In this document: in pieces, positions 1-6,235 of the stretch
Layout: every line of letters starts with the position of its first letter
Position numbering within the stretch: the stretch's first letter is position 1
Source: Oscillospiraceae bacterium
GTDB lineage: Bacteria; Bacillota; Clostridia; Oscillospirales; Ruminococcaceae
Assembly: GCA_017394565.1 (NCBI GenBank)
Contig: JAFPXW010000070.1
Span: forward strand, 1-6,456
Direction: 5' to 3'
Length of the DNA stretch: 6,456 nt
Translations under genes and position numbers: made by a program
Notes under the pieces: model-generated
The model's input: only the letters and a program-made list of their open reading frames with translations
Databases searched by the model: none
What the model was told of the DNA's origin: nothing

Positions 1-9
1 AATAAAAAG

Positions 10-93
10 TGCGGATAAAAGGACTTGAACCTTCACCGGGTTGCCCCGACTAGCACCTGAAGCTAGCGCGTCTGCCAATTCCGCCATATCCGC
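10..93 (-). tRNA. tRNA-Leu, anticodon CAG
   Basis: Read on the minus strand, this folds into a complete class II tRNA of 84 nt. The acceptor stem GCGGATA pairs with TATCCGC, with discriminator A at position 10. The D stem is GCG/CGC, the anticodon stem CTAGC/GCTAG has loop TTCAGGT (anticodon CAG, reads CUG), and the T arm has loop TTCAAGT. The long variable arm has a CGGG/CCCG stem closed by a GCAA loop, which is typical of leucine tRNAs. The 3' CCA is not encoded, since ACT follows the discriminator, so it must be added after transcription. A strong dedicated promoter lies about 40 nt upstream, so the gene is probably transcribed independently of the lyase gene before it. Confidence 0.97.
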
Positions 94-132
94 ATCTTTA
101 TGTATTGGAGTCGCTCTCGCTCCAACTATTAT

Positions 133-161
133 ATTATAGCACAAAGTGGGTGGCTTGTCAA
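133..161 (-). promoter_or_regulatory. sigma-A promoter of the tRNA-Leu gene
   Basis: The minus strand carries -35 TTGACA (161-156), a 17-nt spacer, and -10 TATAAT (138-133) preceded by TGC, which makes an extended -10. All boxes match consensus exactly. The predicted start is near 126, giving a leader of about 33 nt before the tRNA 5' end. Near-consensus strength fits a stable RNA gene. The box lies just after the terminator of the lyase gene. Confidence 0.92.
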
Positions 162-181
162 GTGTTTTTTGAAAATTTCTC

Positions 182-212
182 AAAAAAATTGAGGCGCCGC
201 ACAAAAGCCCCA
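182..212 (-). terminator. intrinsic terminator of the PL11 lyase gene
   Basis: On the minus strand TGGGGC (212-207) pairs with GCCTCA (195-190), with one G-U pair and an 11-nt loop. A run of T residues follows (188-182). It lies about 33 nt after the lyase stop codon and just before the tRNA promoter, so it separates the two transcription units. The stem is short, so efficiency is uncertain. Confidence 0.75.
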
Positions 213-244
213 CCCTGCATTGTAGCAGAGCGAGGCAAGAGGGA

Positions 245-2791
245 TCATGTCCGTTCAAATTTCCACCACTGGCAGGTGCTTCCGGTCGGCACCCACTGCC
301 GGACATTTGCGCCGGCGCCGGTTTCGGCATCTGCGATCTCTACGCATTTGCTTTCCTTCGAGCATTTCGTGAGGAGCATGAACGCTCCGCCGGACGTGGC
401 CTGGAGTTTGAATTTCTGCGAATCGTCGCCGCGGAACGTTGAAATTTCGACGTTCGTTCCGTTTTCATTCGCGCCGTCCGCTACGGTGAGGTAGCAGTTC
501 TCACCGGTCGAGAGTTTCGACACGATGTAGTAATACCCGTCGCCGGTGGACTTGACAGTCCATGTATTGTTTGCTTTATTTGCGACAGTGCCGTACTGCT
601 GGACATTCGTGCCGTCGGCGCGTTCGGATTTGGCAACGTCCATCACGCGGCCGCTGTTGACATTGCGGATGGCGTAGACCGCATTCTCGTCGAGCGAAAC
701 TTCGCCGATGTAACGCACATCCGGCTGCTTTGGCATATCCATCCCGTCGCCCATGAAGTAGCTGAGCATATTCGACTGCACATAACCCTTCGAGGTCATG
801 TCGTTGCGGTACGCCGGATCCTGTGCGAGCGTATTGAAACGATAGTCCGTCGGCATCGTCGTGGAAATGATGACCAGACTTGCATAATCCGATCCCGTGC
901 AGATGATCTCCTCGCGCCAGTCGCCGAGGATGTCGCCGTAGAACATCGGCGCACCGCGGTCGCTGGAGGAACAGCCGGTGATCTTCCATGTCGTTGCAAG
1001 GCGCTCGACGGATTTGGTGTCGTAGTGCCACTTCTCGATCTTGCTGTCGTTGTAGCTTTCGGAGAGCAGGTCGCCGTCCCAGTAGAGCTTCAGGCTGGGG
1101 TAAGCGTTGGTGTCGGAGATCTTTTCGCCGTGCATATCGTACATTCCCTGGAACGACCAGACCTCATAGCCCTCATGTGTCGGGTCCACATCACCGATGT
1201 CGCCGCGTCCGATATCCACATCGCCGTCCCCGCCGTAGTTGGTCCAGAGGAGTTTTCCGGTCGATGCATTGTAGATGTATTCGAGCAGAGTGTTGGGATT
1301 GCGCTGCTGCACGCCGTAGCCCCACATTTCCTTGCCGTTCTGCGCATTGGAGAACGCCGTGACGTGCCAGCGGTCGCCGTGAACGACATCCTTGACCTGA
1401 TCGCGCAGCGTGCCGTCGCCATTGAGGGCATAGCCCATGTGCAGGACCTCGTCCTTGCCGTCGTAATCCACGTCCTCGACACGGAACTGATGCGCTTCTG
1501 CGCCGCCCATCGCCTTGGTGTCGTACTTCCAGAGCTGCTTGAATTCGCTGCCGCCGGCGTATCCGTAGGTGACCATGAGCGAATTGAAGCTCTTGTCCGC
1601 ATTGCGGTTCTTGATCCAGCAGACGAGCGCTGGATTGACACCATCGAGGTAACCGACCTCCATCATGCACGCCATCGGGCCGATGTTCATGTAGTCCTGC
1701 GGCAGGTTGACGGAGGTTTTCAGCGCACCGGTCATGCCGTCGATGACCGCGATCGCCTGCCCGTTTCCGCCGGAATTGTTGGAGAATTTCTTGCCGTCGC
1801 CGAAGGTCACGCCGTCCGCGATGCGCAGGAGGACATCCGCTGCACCGTCCAGATCCATGTCGTAGACGGTCACGCCGTCCCACATTCCCACGTCAATGGT
1901 GGAAGCGCCGGGGGAGATGTTGTTCTTGTTCTCGCTGTTCACGCCGAGGTCGATCGTCCAGAGGTAAGTGCCGTCGTTGAGGTACGCTTCCAGCTTCTGG
2001 TGATCATCCGTGGTGCGGTCGACGAGGAAATCATATTTCCCGTCGCGGTTGAAGTCGCCCACCCACACAAAATGAATGGTGCCGCCTGCATGGATGGGAA
2101 GGATCTGCGCCGCGCCGTTGTTGCCCTTCGTGAAGATCGAAGCACCGGCTTTCAGCGTGAAATCGCCGTCGGTGGGCGTTTCAACGCCGTTGTAAACGGT
2201 TGTGACAAAGTAAGTGTGATCCTTCGTGAGATCCGCTGTCGTATCTGTGAAATTCGTGCCGCCGACGAGGGGCTCTGCGTTGAGCTTGACGGTCTCGCCG
2301 TTTGTGGTGCGGTATACATTAAAACCGATGTCCGGCTCGTCATTGGCCAGCAGCCGCCAGCTGACAAAGACCGAACCGCCGGCATTCACGGCATAGGTGC
2401 CGCGGTCAAGCTTTTCGACGAATCTGCCGGAGCTGAGGGATTTCTGTCCGTTGTAGGGGGCTTCCTCCGGCGTGACCGTATAGATCGCACCCGACGGGAA
2501 GCCGGTGATCCGCACATGGAGATAATCTGTCAGCAAGCGAATATCCTGTGCATCCATTTCGCCGTTGGCACTCGTGTCAAAGATCGCTTTCTGAATGTCT
2601 GTCAGCGTATCCGGTTGCGCCAGACCGCGCTTCATCAGCGCAAGGTCATACACATCCAGCACGCTGTTTCCGTCCATGTCGGCGTAGTAGTATGTCTGCG
2701 TTTCGGCCGCGTTCGCCGGCATGGCAGGTAAAGCCATGCACCCCAGCGAAGCCGCCAGCAGCGCCGCGAGCCCTTTTCTGCAAATACCCAT
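245..2791 (-). CDS. secreted dockerin-containing rhamnogalacturonan lyase, family PL11, with C-terminal CBM13-like domain
   Basis: This 848-residue protein is predicted to be exported and to cleave the rhamnogalacturonan I backbone of pectin by beta-elimination (PL11, YesW/YesX type). Residues 1-28 are a Sec signal peptide (K/R near the start, Ala/Leu-rich core, ANA cleavage site). Residues 36-95 form a dockerin with two calcium-loop repeats: D38/D40/N42/D46/D49 and D72/S74/N76/D80/D83. From about 122, GRFVEKLDRG and FVSWRLLANDEPDIGFNVYR match the PL11 beta domain. From about 216 to 695 comes the propeller-like catalytic region, with a DxNxDGxxD calcium motif at 245-253. Residues 702-848 are three ricin-type repeats (NVNSGRVMDV and a terminal QWWKF) that may bind sugar. 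The start has GAAAGGAC upstream at about 10 nt. The gene diverges from the regulator at 2999, which probably controls it. The dockerin implies docking onto a cellulosome scaffoldin. Whether the lyase acts endo or exo cannot be read from the sequence. Confidence 0.93.
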   Translation of the reverse strand: MGICRKGLAALLAASLGCMALPAMPANAAETQTYYYADMDGNSVLDVYDLALMKRGLAQPDTLTDIQKAIFDTSANGEMDAQDIRLLTDYLHVRITGFPSGAIYTVTPEEAPYNGQKSLSSGRFVEKLDRGTYAVNAGGSVFVSWRLLANDEPDIGFNVYRTTNGETVKLNAEPLVGGTNFTDTTADLTKDHTYFVTTVYNGVETPTDGDFTLKAGASIFTKGNNGAAQILPIHAGGTIHFVWVGDFNRDGKYDFLVDRTTDDHQKLEAYLNDGTYLWTIDLGVNSENKNNISPGASTIDVGMWDGVTVYDMDLDGAADVLLRIADGVTFGDGKKFSNNSGGNGQAIAVIDGMTGALKTSVNLPQDYMNIGPMACMMEVGYLDGVNPALVCWIKNRNADKSFNSLMVTYGYAGGSEFKQLWKYDTKAMGGAEAHQFRVEDVDYDGKDEVLHMGYALNGDGTLRDQVKDVVHGDRWHVTAFSNAQNGKEMWGYGVQQRNPNTLLEYIYNASTGKLLWTNYGGDGDVDIGRGDIGDVDPTHEGYEVWSFQGMYDMHGEKISDTNAYPSLKLYWDGDLLSESYNDSKIEKWHYDTKSVERLATTWKITGCSSSDRGAPMFYGDILGDWREEIICTGSDYASLVIISTTMPTDYRFNTLAQDPAYRNDMTSKGYVQSNMLSYFMGDGMDMPKQPDVRYIGEVSLDENAVYAIRNVNSGRVMDVAKSERADGTNVQQYGTVANKANNTWTVKSTGDGYYYIVSKLSTGENCYLTVADGANENGTNVEISTFRGDDSQKFKLQATSGGAFMLLTKCSKESKCVEIADAETGAGANVRQWVPTGSTCQWWKFERT

Positions 2792-2854
2792 AATTCATCT
2801 GTCCTTTCGTGAAGGTGCGCCTTTCGGGAAGGCATTTGATCTCTTTATGATTCT

Positions 2855-2883
2855 ATTTTATCATATTCACGTTTTGTACACAA
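2855..2883 (-). promoter_or_regulatory. predicted promoter of the PL11 lyase gene
   Basis: The minus strand has -35 TTGTGT (2883-2878), a 17-nt spacer, and -10 TAAAAT (2860-2855) preceded by TGA, an extended -10. The -35 is weak (4 of 6 consensus bases), as expected for an activator-dependent gene. The start would fall near 2848, leaving a leader of about 57 nt before the ATG. The inverted repeat at 2890-2908 lies just upstream of the -35. Confidence 0.7.
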
Positions 2884-2889
2884 TGACAG

Positions 2890-2908
2890 GCAACATGATG
2901 TTTGTTGC
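2890..2908. promoter_or_regulatory. inverted repeat in the divergent promoter region, candidate operator
   Basis: GCAACA (2890-2895) and TGTTGC (2903-2908) are perfect inverted half-sites separated by 7 nt. Nested inside is the perfect palindrome AACAT-G-ATGTT (2892-2902). The element lies 7 nt upstream of the lyase -35 box, with its centre near -51 relative to the predicted lyase start. It is about 20 nt upstream of the regulator's -35 box. This is a usual place for an activator site. Assigning it to the adjacent AraC-type regulator is inference, and AraC proteins more often bind direct repeats. Confidence 0.5.
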
Positions 2909-2928
2909 AAAATCGCTCATTTTTTGGA

Positions 2929-2957
2929 TTGCATTCTGAAAGGTTTTGTGCTATAAT
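2929..2957 (+). promoter_or_regulatory. sigma-A promoter of the regulator gene
   Basis: -35 TTGCAT (2929-2934), a 17-nt spacer, and -10 TATAAT (2952-2957) preceded by TGC form a good extended -10 promoter. The start is expected near 2964, giving a leader of about 35 nt. That leader contains the GGAGGA ribosome site at 2986-2991. The stretch TTTGTGCTATAAT is identical to that in the tRNA promoter. Confidence 0.85.
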
Positions 2958-2998
2958 AATAAACAGTAAGAACATCACTGCGTTGGGAGGAATTCGAC

Positions 2999-5194
2999 AT
3001 GAACAAGCGCATCGGCGTCATCATCGCCAGACCGTACTACACCGTGAACCGGCCGCAGATCTGCGGGATCCTGAAAGAATGCTACCGTCATGGGGATTCG
3101 GCGTATGTCTTTTCGATCAATGAGGAATTCTACTACGAACAGGCGCTTCCGCAGGCGTGGAATATTCTCCATGCTGTGGATTTTGAACGGCTGGACGGTG
3201 TGGTATATGTGCCGTATTCCATCGCAAGGGATGAAACCAAACAAAAGATCCTCGAACACCTCCGGACACGCTGTCACTGTCCGGTCGTGATGATCTCGAC
3301 CGATCCCGAACCGTATCCGACGGTCTGGTTTGATGAAAGAGCGCTGATCGAAGCGGTCACATCGCATCTGATCGCGGAACACGGCTGTCGGGACATCCTC
3401 TGTCTGACAGGTCCTGCACAGATGCAGACCTCTGCCAGCCGAGCGCAGGGATGGCGCGATGCATTGGAAAAAGCCGGAATTCCGGTGTCGGAGGAACGGC
3501 TGGTTTACGGCGATTTCTGGATCAATGCACCGAAACTGCTTGCAAACGAGCTGGCGGACGGGACGCGCCCGATGCCGGAGGCGATCGTCTGCGGCAATGA
3601 CCGTATGGCGCTGACACTATGCGATGCCCTGGAGGAATCAGGCATCCGTGTGCCGGAGGATGTGCTGGTGACAGGCTTCGACGGCATCATCGAAGCCGAA
3701 CTGCACAACCCGTCCATCACGACCTGTGTGCCCGACTGGGAACAGCTTGGCACGATCGCCATGCAAAAACTCTACTGCCTGATGGAGGCGACAGGACCGG
3801 AAGCGATACAGACGGCCGGATACCGGCTGCTGCTCGGGGAGAGCTGCGGTCATCAGCGGCAGCGTTCGCAGCAGGAATCCCTGAAATACAATATGCTCGA
3901 ATCGCGCTATCTCGACACCGCGATCCATTCGATCAAGCTTTCCGACGATAATATCACCGACCTGATGAACAGCATCTACAATGCGACCTATTTCTATGCG
4001 AGTACCAATTATCCCGAATACGCGCAGTTCTCCTGCTGTCTGTGCAGCGACTGGAACCAGACGGCTTTCTCGCAGGGAAGCGCCCGATACCGCACGAGGG
4101 GCTACTCGGAAGAAATGCTCCTGATGCAGCGCTTCGGGACGGGGAAGCCGTTTCCGCTGACACGCATGGTGCCGGAGGAAATGGACAGCGATGTGCCGTC
4201 GGTCACTTACTTTGTGCCGCTGTATTTCCATGACCGGTGCTTTGGATACACGCTGCTGCGGCTGGACGGGATCGCGGATAGCTATGATATTTACTACCTG
4301 AAATTCTGTGTGGAGATCGGCAGTGCGCTGGCATTTTTCTGCTTGCAGAATGAATACCGGAGCTTTGCCTACCGCAGTCTGATCCAGGGCAGCCGCGACG
4401 CCCTGACAGGACTGTATCTCTTTGACCGGAGCCTGTCCATGTGTGAGGAAATGGCATCAGCGGCGCAGCTTTACGGCGAAACGCTGTATCTGCTCGTCCT
4501 GCATCTCGGCGGATTGCAGCAGGTCGAGGATGCGCAGAACCGCATGGAGAAGGACAGGCTTTTGCTGGCATTTTCGGACATTCTTGTCCGGAACTGCCGC
4601 GGCCGGGAGCAGGTATTTCTGGCGGAGGAGGGGACATTCTACCTTCTGGGTTCCGGTGTGCAGCCGCAGGAACGCACGGAAACACTGCGCGCGCGGATCG
4701 CAGAGGAATTTCGCACAGGGAACATTCCGCATCAGGAGATCGTGTGGCTGACGAGTGCGGTGCGTCTGATGGAACCGGCAGGACTGACGGATTTTTCGGA
4801 AATACCCGAAATGCTCCGGCAGATGGCAGACACGCTGAAAAACACGCAGCAGCCCACCTACCAGGAAAAGAAGCACCGCGTCCGCCTGACCGCGCTCCGG
4901 CAGGAGATCTACGCCCATCCGGAACGTGCATGGACGGCAGAACAATGTGCCGGCCGTCTCTGCATGAGCCAGTCGTATTTTTTTAAGATCTACCGGAACT
5001 GTTTCGGGACAAGCTGTTCGCAGGACATCCAGCGCAGCAAGATCGCCTATGCGAAGAAGCTGCTGCTGCAAACGGACATGATCCTACAGGATATTGCTGA
5101 CCGGTGCGGTTATGATTATTCCCATTTCATGCGGCTTTTCAAGAAGGAAGTCGGCATGACGCCGACCGCCTACCGGAAAGGCGCGGCGGTGTAA
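2999..5194 (+). CDS. one-component sensor regulator: LacI/PBP-type sugar sensor, GAF-like, degenerate GGDEF-like, AraC DNA-binding domain
   Basis: This 731-residue cytoplasmic protein has no signal peptide or membrane segment. Residues 4-287 are a periplasmic-binding-protein-like sensor of the LacI family. It contains AIVCGND (195-201), then RVPEDVLVTGFDGI up to residue 230, but lacks the N-terminal LacI helix-turn-helix. Residues about 300-455 look GAF-like (weak). Residues 466-477, RDALTGLYLFDR, match the opening motif of GGDEF domains, but the GGDEF signature position reads EEGTF (543-547), so cyclase activity is unlikely. Residues 629-731 are an AraC/XylS domain with two helix-turn-helices (about 645-671 and 694-719), ending in GMTPTAYR. 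GGAGGA lies 7 nt before the ATG and fixes the start. The gene diverges from the lyase gene and most likely controls it in response to a sugar, probably a pectin breakdown product. The ligand, and whether it activates or represses, are unknown. Confidence 0.9.
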   Translation: MNKRIGVIIARPYYTVNRPQICGILKECYRHGDSAYVFSINEEFYYEQALPQAWNILHAVDFERLDGVVYVPYSIARDETKQKILEHLRTRCHCPVVMISTDPEPYPTVWFDERALIEAVTSHLIAEHGCRDILCLTGPAQMQTSASRAQGWRDALEKAGIPVSEERLVYGDFWINAPKLLANELADGTRPMPEAIVCGNDRMALTLCDALEESGIRVPEDVLVTGFDGIIEAELHNPSITTCVPDWEQLGTIAMQKLYCLMEATGPEAIQTAGYRLLLGESCGHQRQRSQQESLKYNMLESRYLDTAIHSIKLSDDNITDLMNSIYNATYFYASTNYPEYAQFSCCLCSDWNQTAFSQGSARYRTRGYSEEMLLMQRFGTGKPFPLTRMVPEEMDSDVPSVTYFVPLYFHDRCFGYTLLRLDGIADSYDIYYLKFCVEIGSALAFFCLQNEYRSFAYRSLIQGSRDALTGLYLFDRSLSMCEEMASAAQLYGETLYLLVLHLGGLQQVEDAQNRMEKDRLLLAFSDILVRNCRGREQVFLAEEGTFYLLGSGVQPQERTETLRARIAEEFRTGNIPHQEIVWLTSAVRLMEPAGLTDFSEIPEMLRQMADTLKNTQQPTYQEKKHRVRLTALRQEIYAHPERAWTAEQCAGRLCMSQSYFFKIYRNCFGTSCSQDIQRSKIAYAKKLLLQTDMILQDIADRCGYDYSHFMRLFKKEVGMTPTAYRKGAAV

Positions 5195-5227
5195 GGCGAA
5201 GACGATGCGGAGCATCACGGAATACAC

Positions 5228-5270
5228 AAAAAAATCCCGAACTTCCGTCAGAAACCGGAGGTTCGGGATA
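5228..5270. terminator. bidirectional terminator between the convergent regulator and SUKH genes
   Basis: ATCCCGAACTTCCG (5234-5247) pairs with CGGAGGTTCGGGAT (5256-5269) over 14 positions, with one G-U pair and loop TCAGAAAC. On the minus strand the stem is followed by seven T residues (complement of 5234-5228), giving a strong terminator for the SUKH gene. On the plus strand only AGTTTTCTG follows, so it is a weaker terminator for the regulator, whose stop codon is about 40 nt away. The same hairpin recurs at 6198-6235. Confidence 0.9.
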
Positions 5271-5303
5271 GTTTTCTGTTCGGGCATCACAGCAATCAGG
5301 ACG
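5231..5303. repeat. direct repeat copy 1 (terminator hairpin plus gene-end-like sequence)
   Basis: This 73-nt stretch aligns without gaps to 6198-6270. The first 38 bases (the hairpin) differ at one position, and the remaining 35 match at about 24 positions, including a perfect GCATCACAGC. In copy 2 the right-hand part contains the stop codon of the sigma factor gene. Copy 1 keeps a TGA at the same place (minus strand, complement of 5296-5298), as if it were the leftover 3' end of a related gene. It lies 32 nt beyond the SUKH stop codon. Confidence 0.8.
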
Positions 5304-5335
5304 ACTTGACAGGGGGGAGGATTTATTTGAGGATC

Positions 5336-5833
5336 CTACCGTCTGTCTGCATTTCTTTCAAGGTAACGGTTCACGACTTCATCTTCCGCAAGATCGCGCA
5401 CATGATCGTATAGACACTCTATATTCCAGCACAACAGATCCTGTATGGAATCGATATGCACCACTTCACCCTCATCACCATAGCTGAGATATTGCCCTGT
5501 GGCAATTTCCAGTAATAAATACCCGCATGAACCATCAGATCCCAGCACGAGATACTGATCGCCATCTCCCTCATTGATCCAGTCATTGTATCCCTCCTGG
5601 AAATGCTCCTGGATCGTTTCGAGGCTCCATAGATTCATGTACGCCATAAGACTGTCGAATCCGTTTGTCAGCTTGTAGAATTCTCTCAGGTCATCAGGGA
5701 GCCGGATGCCCATTTCCTGCTCAAAGCTCAGGATTTCGTCAAGGCTTTTTGGCGGTTTAAAGAAAATACGAAGATCATCAGAGTATTTTTCAGATAATAA
5801 TTGCATGATTTCAAATTCTTCTGTTAACATCAT
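5336..5833 (-). CDS. SMI1/KNR4 (SUKH) family protein, putative immunity-type protein
   Basis: This 165-residue, acidic, soluble protein has no signal peptide or membrane segment. The family hallmark is seen at residues 31-60: LDEILSFEQEMGIRLPDDLREFYKLTNGFD. It is followed by a segment around LWSLETIQEH (near 70) and YLVLGSDGSCGYLLLE further on, in the usual SUKH order. Many SUKH proteins are immunity proteins that neutralise nuclease or other polymorphic toxins, but others have unrelated roles, and no toxin gene is next to this one. AAGGAG (5845-5840) lies 6 nt before the first of two adjacent ATGs, so either could start. A TGA lies in frame a few codons upstream. The gene is visibly more A+T-rich than the lyase and regulator, which suggests acquisition. 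It has its own predicted promoter at 5991-6019 and a strong terminator at 5228-5270, so it is likely monocistronic. Confidence 0.85.
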   Translation of the reverse strand: MMLTEEFEIMQLLSEKYSDDLRIFFKPPKSLDEILSFEQEMGIRLPDDLREFYKLTNGFDSLMAYMNLWSLETIQEHFQEGYNDWINEGDGDQYLVLGSDGSCGYLLLEIATGQYLSYGDEGEVVHIDSIQDLLCWNIECLYDHVRDLAEDEVVNRYLERNADRR

Positions 5834-5932
5834 GGTTTTCTCCTTGCATCATATAAGACAGAACGATGTGTGGAACTTTCTCCCACGCGCTCTGCCTCTG
5901 AAATGAATGGGAACAGCTCCCACATATTGATG

Positions 5933-5992
5933 ATATACTGCCCTCTATTGCAAAGCACAACACGTTGTGCTTTGGCAGAGGGCGTAGTATAT
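5933..5992. repeat. long imperfect inverted repeat, predicted hairpin at the 5' end of the SUKH mRNA
   Basis: Three stem blocks nest around a CACG centre (5961-5964): CAAAGCACAA with TTGTGCTTTG (perfect 10 bp), GCCCTCT with AGAGGGC (perfect 7 bp), and ATATACT with AGTATAT (perfect 7 bp). Small internal loops (ATTG opposite GC, and GT) separate the blocks, giving 24 paired positions in all. The predicted SUKH transcription start near 5984 falls at the outer edge of the GCCCTCT block. The RNA would therefore begin almost directly with a 44-nt hairpin. There is no T run, so it is not a normal terminator. It could be a stabilising leader, a small RNA, a protein-binding site or a small transposon-derived palindrome. 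Confidence 0.8.
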
Positions 5993-6019
5993 TATACCAC
6001 GCCACTCCCGAAAAAACAA
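5991..6019 (-). promoter_or_regulatory. predicted promoter of the SUKH gene
   Basis: The minus strand has -35 TTGTTT (6019-6014), a 17-nt spacer, and a perfect -10 TATAAT (5996-5991) preceded by TGG, an extended -10. The -10 overlaps the outer arm of the inverted repeat by two bases. The start is expected near 5984, giving a leader of about 150 nt. Confidence 0.75.
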
Positions 6020-6082
6020 TCCCCTTTCTGAAAAAAACGCTCCTCTGCCATCACCGGCGCATGGGATCACTTCACGGGCGTG

Positions 6083-6118
6083 ACGCCTGACTACCTGCTG
6101 GGAGTGGATGTCAGGCGT
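6083..6118. repeat. inverted repeat with perfect 9-bp arms
   Basis: ACGCCTGAC (6083-6091) and GTCAGGCGT (6110-6118) are exact reverse complements separated by 18 nt. It lies inside the presumed XRE remnant, so it may simply reflect coding sequence. It could also be part of a structured RNA or a binding site. Confidence 0.6.
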
Positions 6119-6148
6119 AAGGAGGAAGCGGTTCGGAGGATAGTGAAC

Positions 6149-6175
6149 GGCATACCTGCTATGTGTGGGTATGCC
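6149..6175. repeat. inverted repeat with perfect 8-bp arms
   Basis: GGCATACC (6149-6156) and GGTATGCC (6168-6175) pair perfectly across an 11-nt loop. It lies between the 6083-6118 inverted repeat and the sigma-gene terminator, making three hairpins in about 150 nt. No T run follows directly on either strand, so it does not look like a terminator. Confidence 0.6.
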
Positions 6176-6197
6176 GCAGAAAAACAGCAGTACCGAG

Positions 6198-6235
6198 AAA
6201 ATCCCGGACTTCCGTCAGAAACCGGAGGTTCGGGA
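6198..6235 (-). terminator. terminator of the sigma factor gene
   Basis: On the minus strand CCCGAACCTCCG pairs with CGGAAGTCCGGG around an 8-nt loop with minor mismatches, and is followed by ATTTTCTC. It begins 28 nt after the sigma stop codon. The short T run makes it weaker than its near-identical twin at 5228-5270. Confidence 0.75.

Larger units (their letters stand above)
6032..6197 (+). pseudogene. possible remnant of a Cro/CI (XRE) type regulator, C-terminal part only
   Basis: The plus-strand frame starting at 6032, just after an in-frame TGA, has no usable start codon. It reads ITGAWDHFTGVTPDYLLGVD at 6050-6109. The segment FxGVTPDYLLGVD closely resembles the sequence that follows the helix-turn-helix in many XRE regulators, where it usually ends the DNA-binding domain. 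The DNA-binding helices themselves are missing. The frame stays open through the repeat and antisense through the sigma gene, so it has no natural end; 6197 is an arbitrary limit at the repeat. The match is short, so chance similarity is possible. Confidence 0.4.

Noticed and set aside
105..494. 129-codon open frame on the plus strand
   Set aside because: It runs through the tRNA promoter and terminator and antisense to the lyase 3' end, with no family resemblance.
1025..2731. 568-codon open frame on the plus strand, antisense to the lyase gene
   Set aside because: It mirrors the G+C-rich codons of the real minus-strand gene. It shows no recognisable domain, while the minus frame gives a complete multi-domain protein.
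2725..2791. Lipoprotein signal in the lyase (SLGC at residues 15-18)
   Set aside because: The residues before Cys do not fit a lipobox well and a better Ala-Asn-Ala cleavage site follows, so ordinary secretion is more likely.
4390..4640. Active diguanylate cyclase in the regulator
   Set aside because: The DALTGLY opening is present, but the catalytic GGDEF position reads EEGTF.
5306..5311. TTGACA as a possible plus-strand -35 box
   Set aside because: No -10-like sequence lies 16-18 nt downstream (GAGGAT at that position), and no plus-strand gene follows.
5811..6005. 64-codon minus-strand open frame over the SUKH leader
   Set aside because: It starts upstream of the predicted transcription start, reads through the hairpin and has no clear ribosome site or homology.
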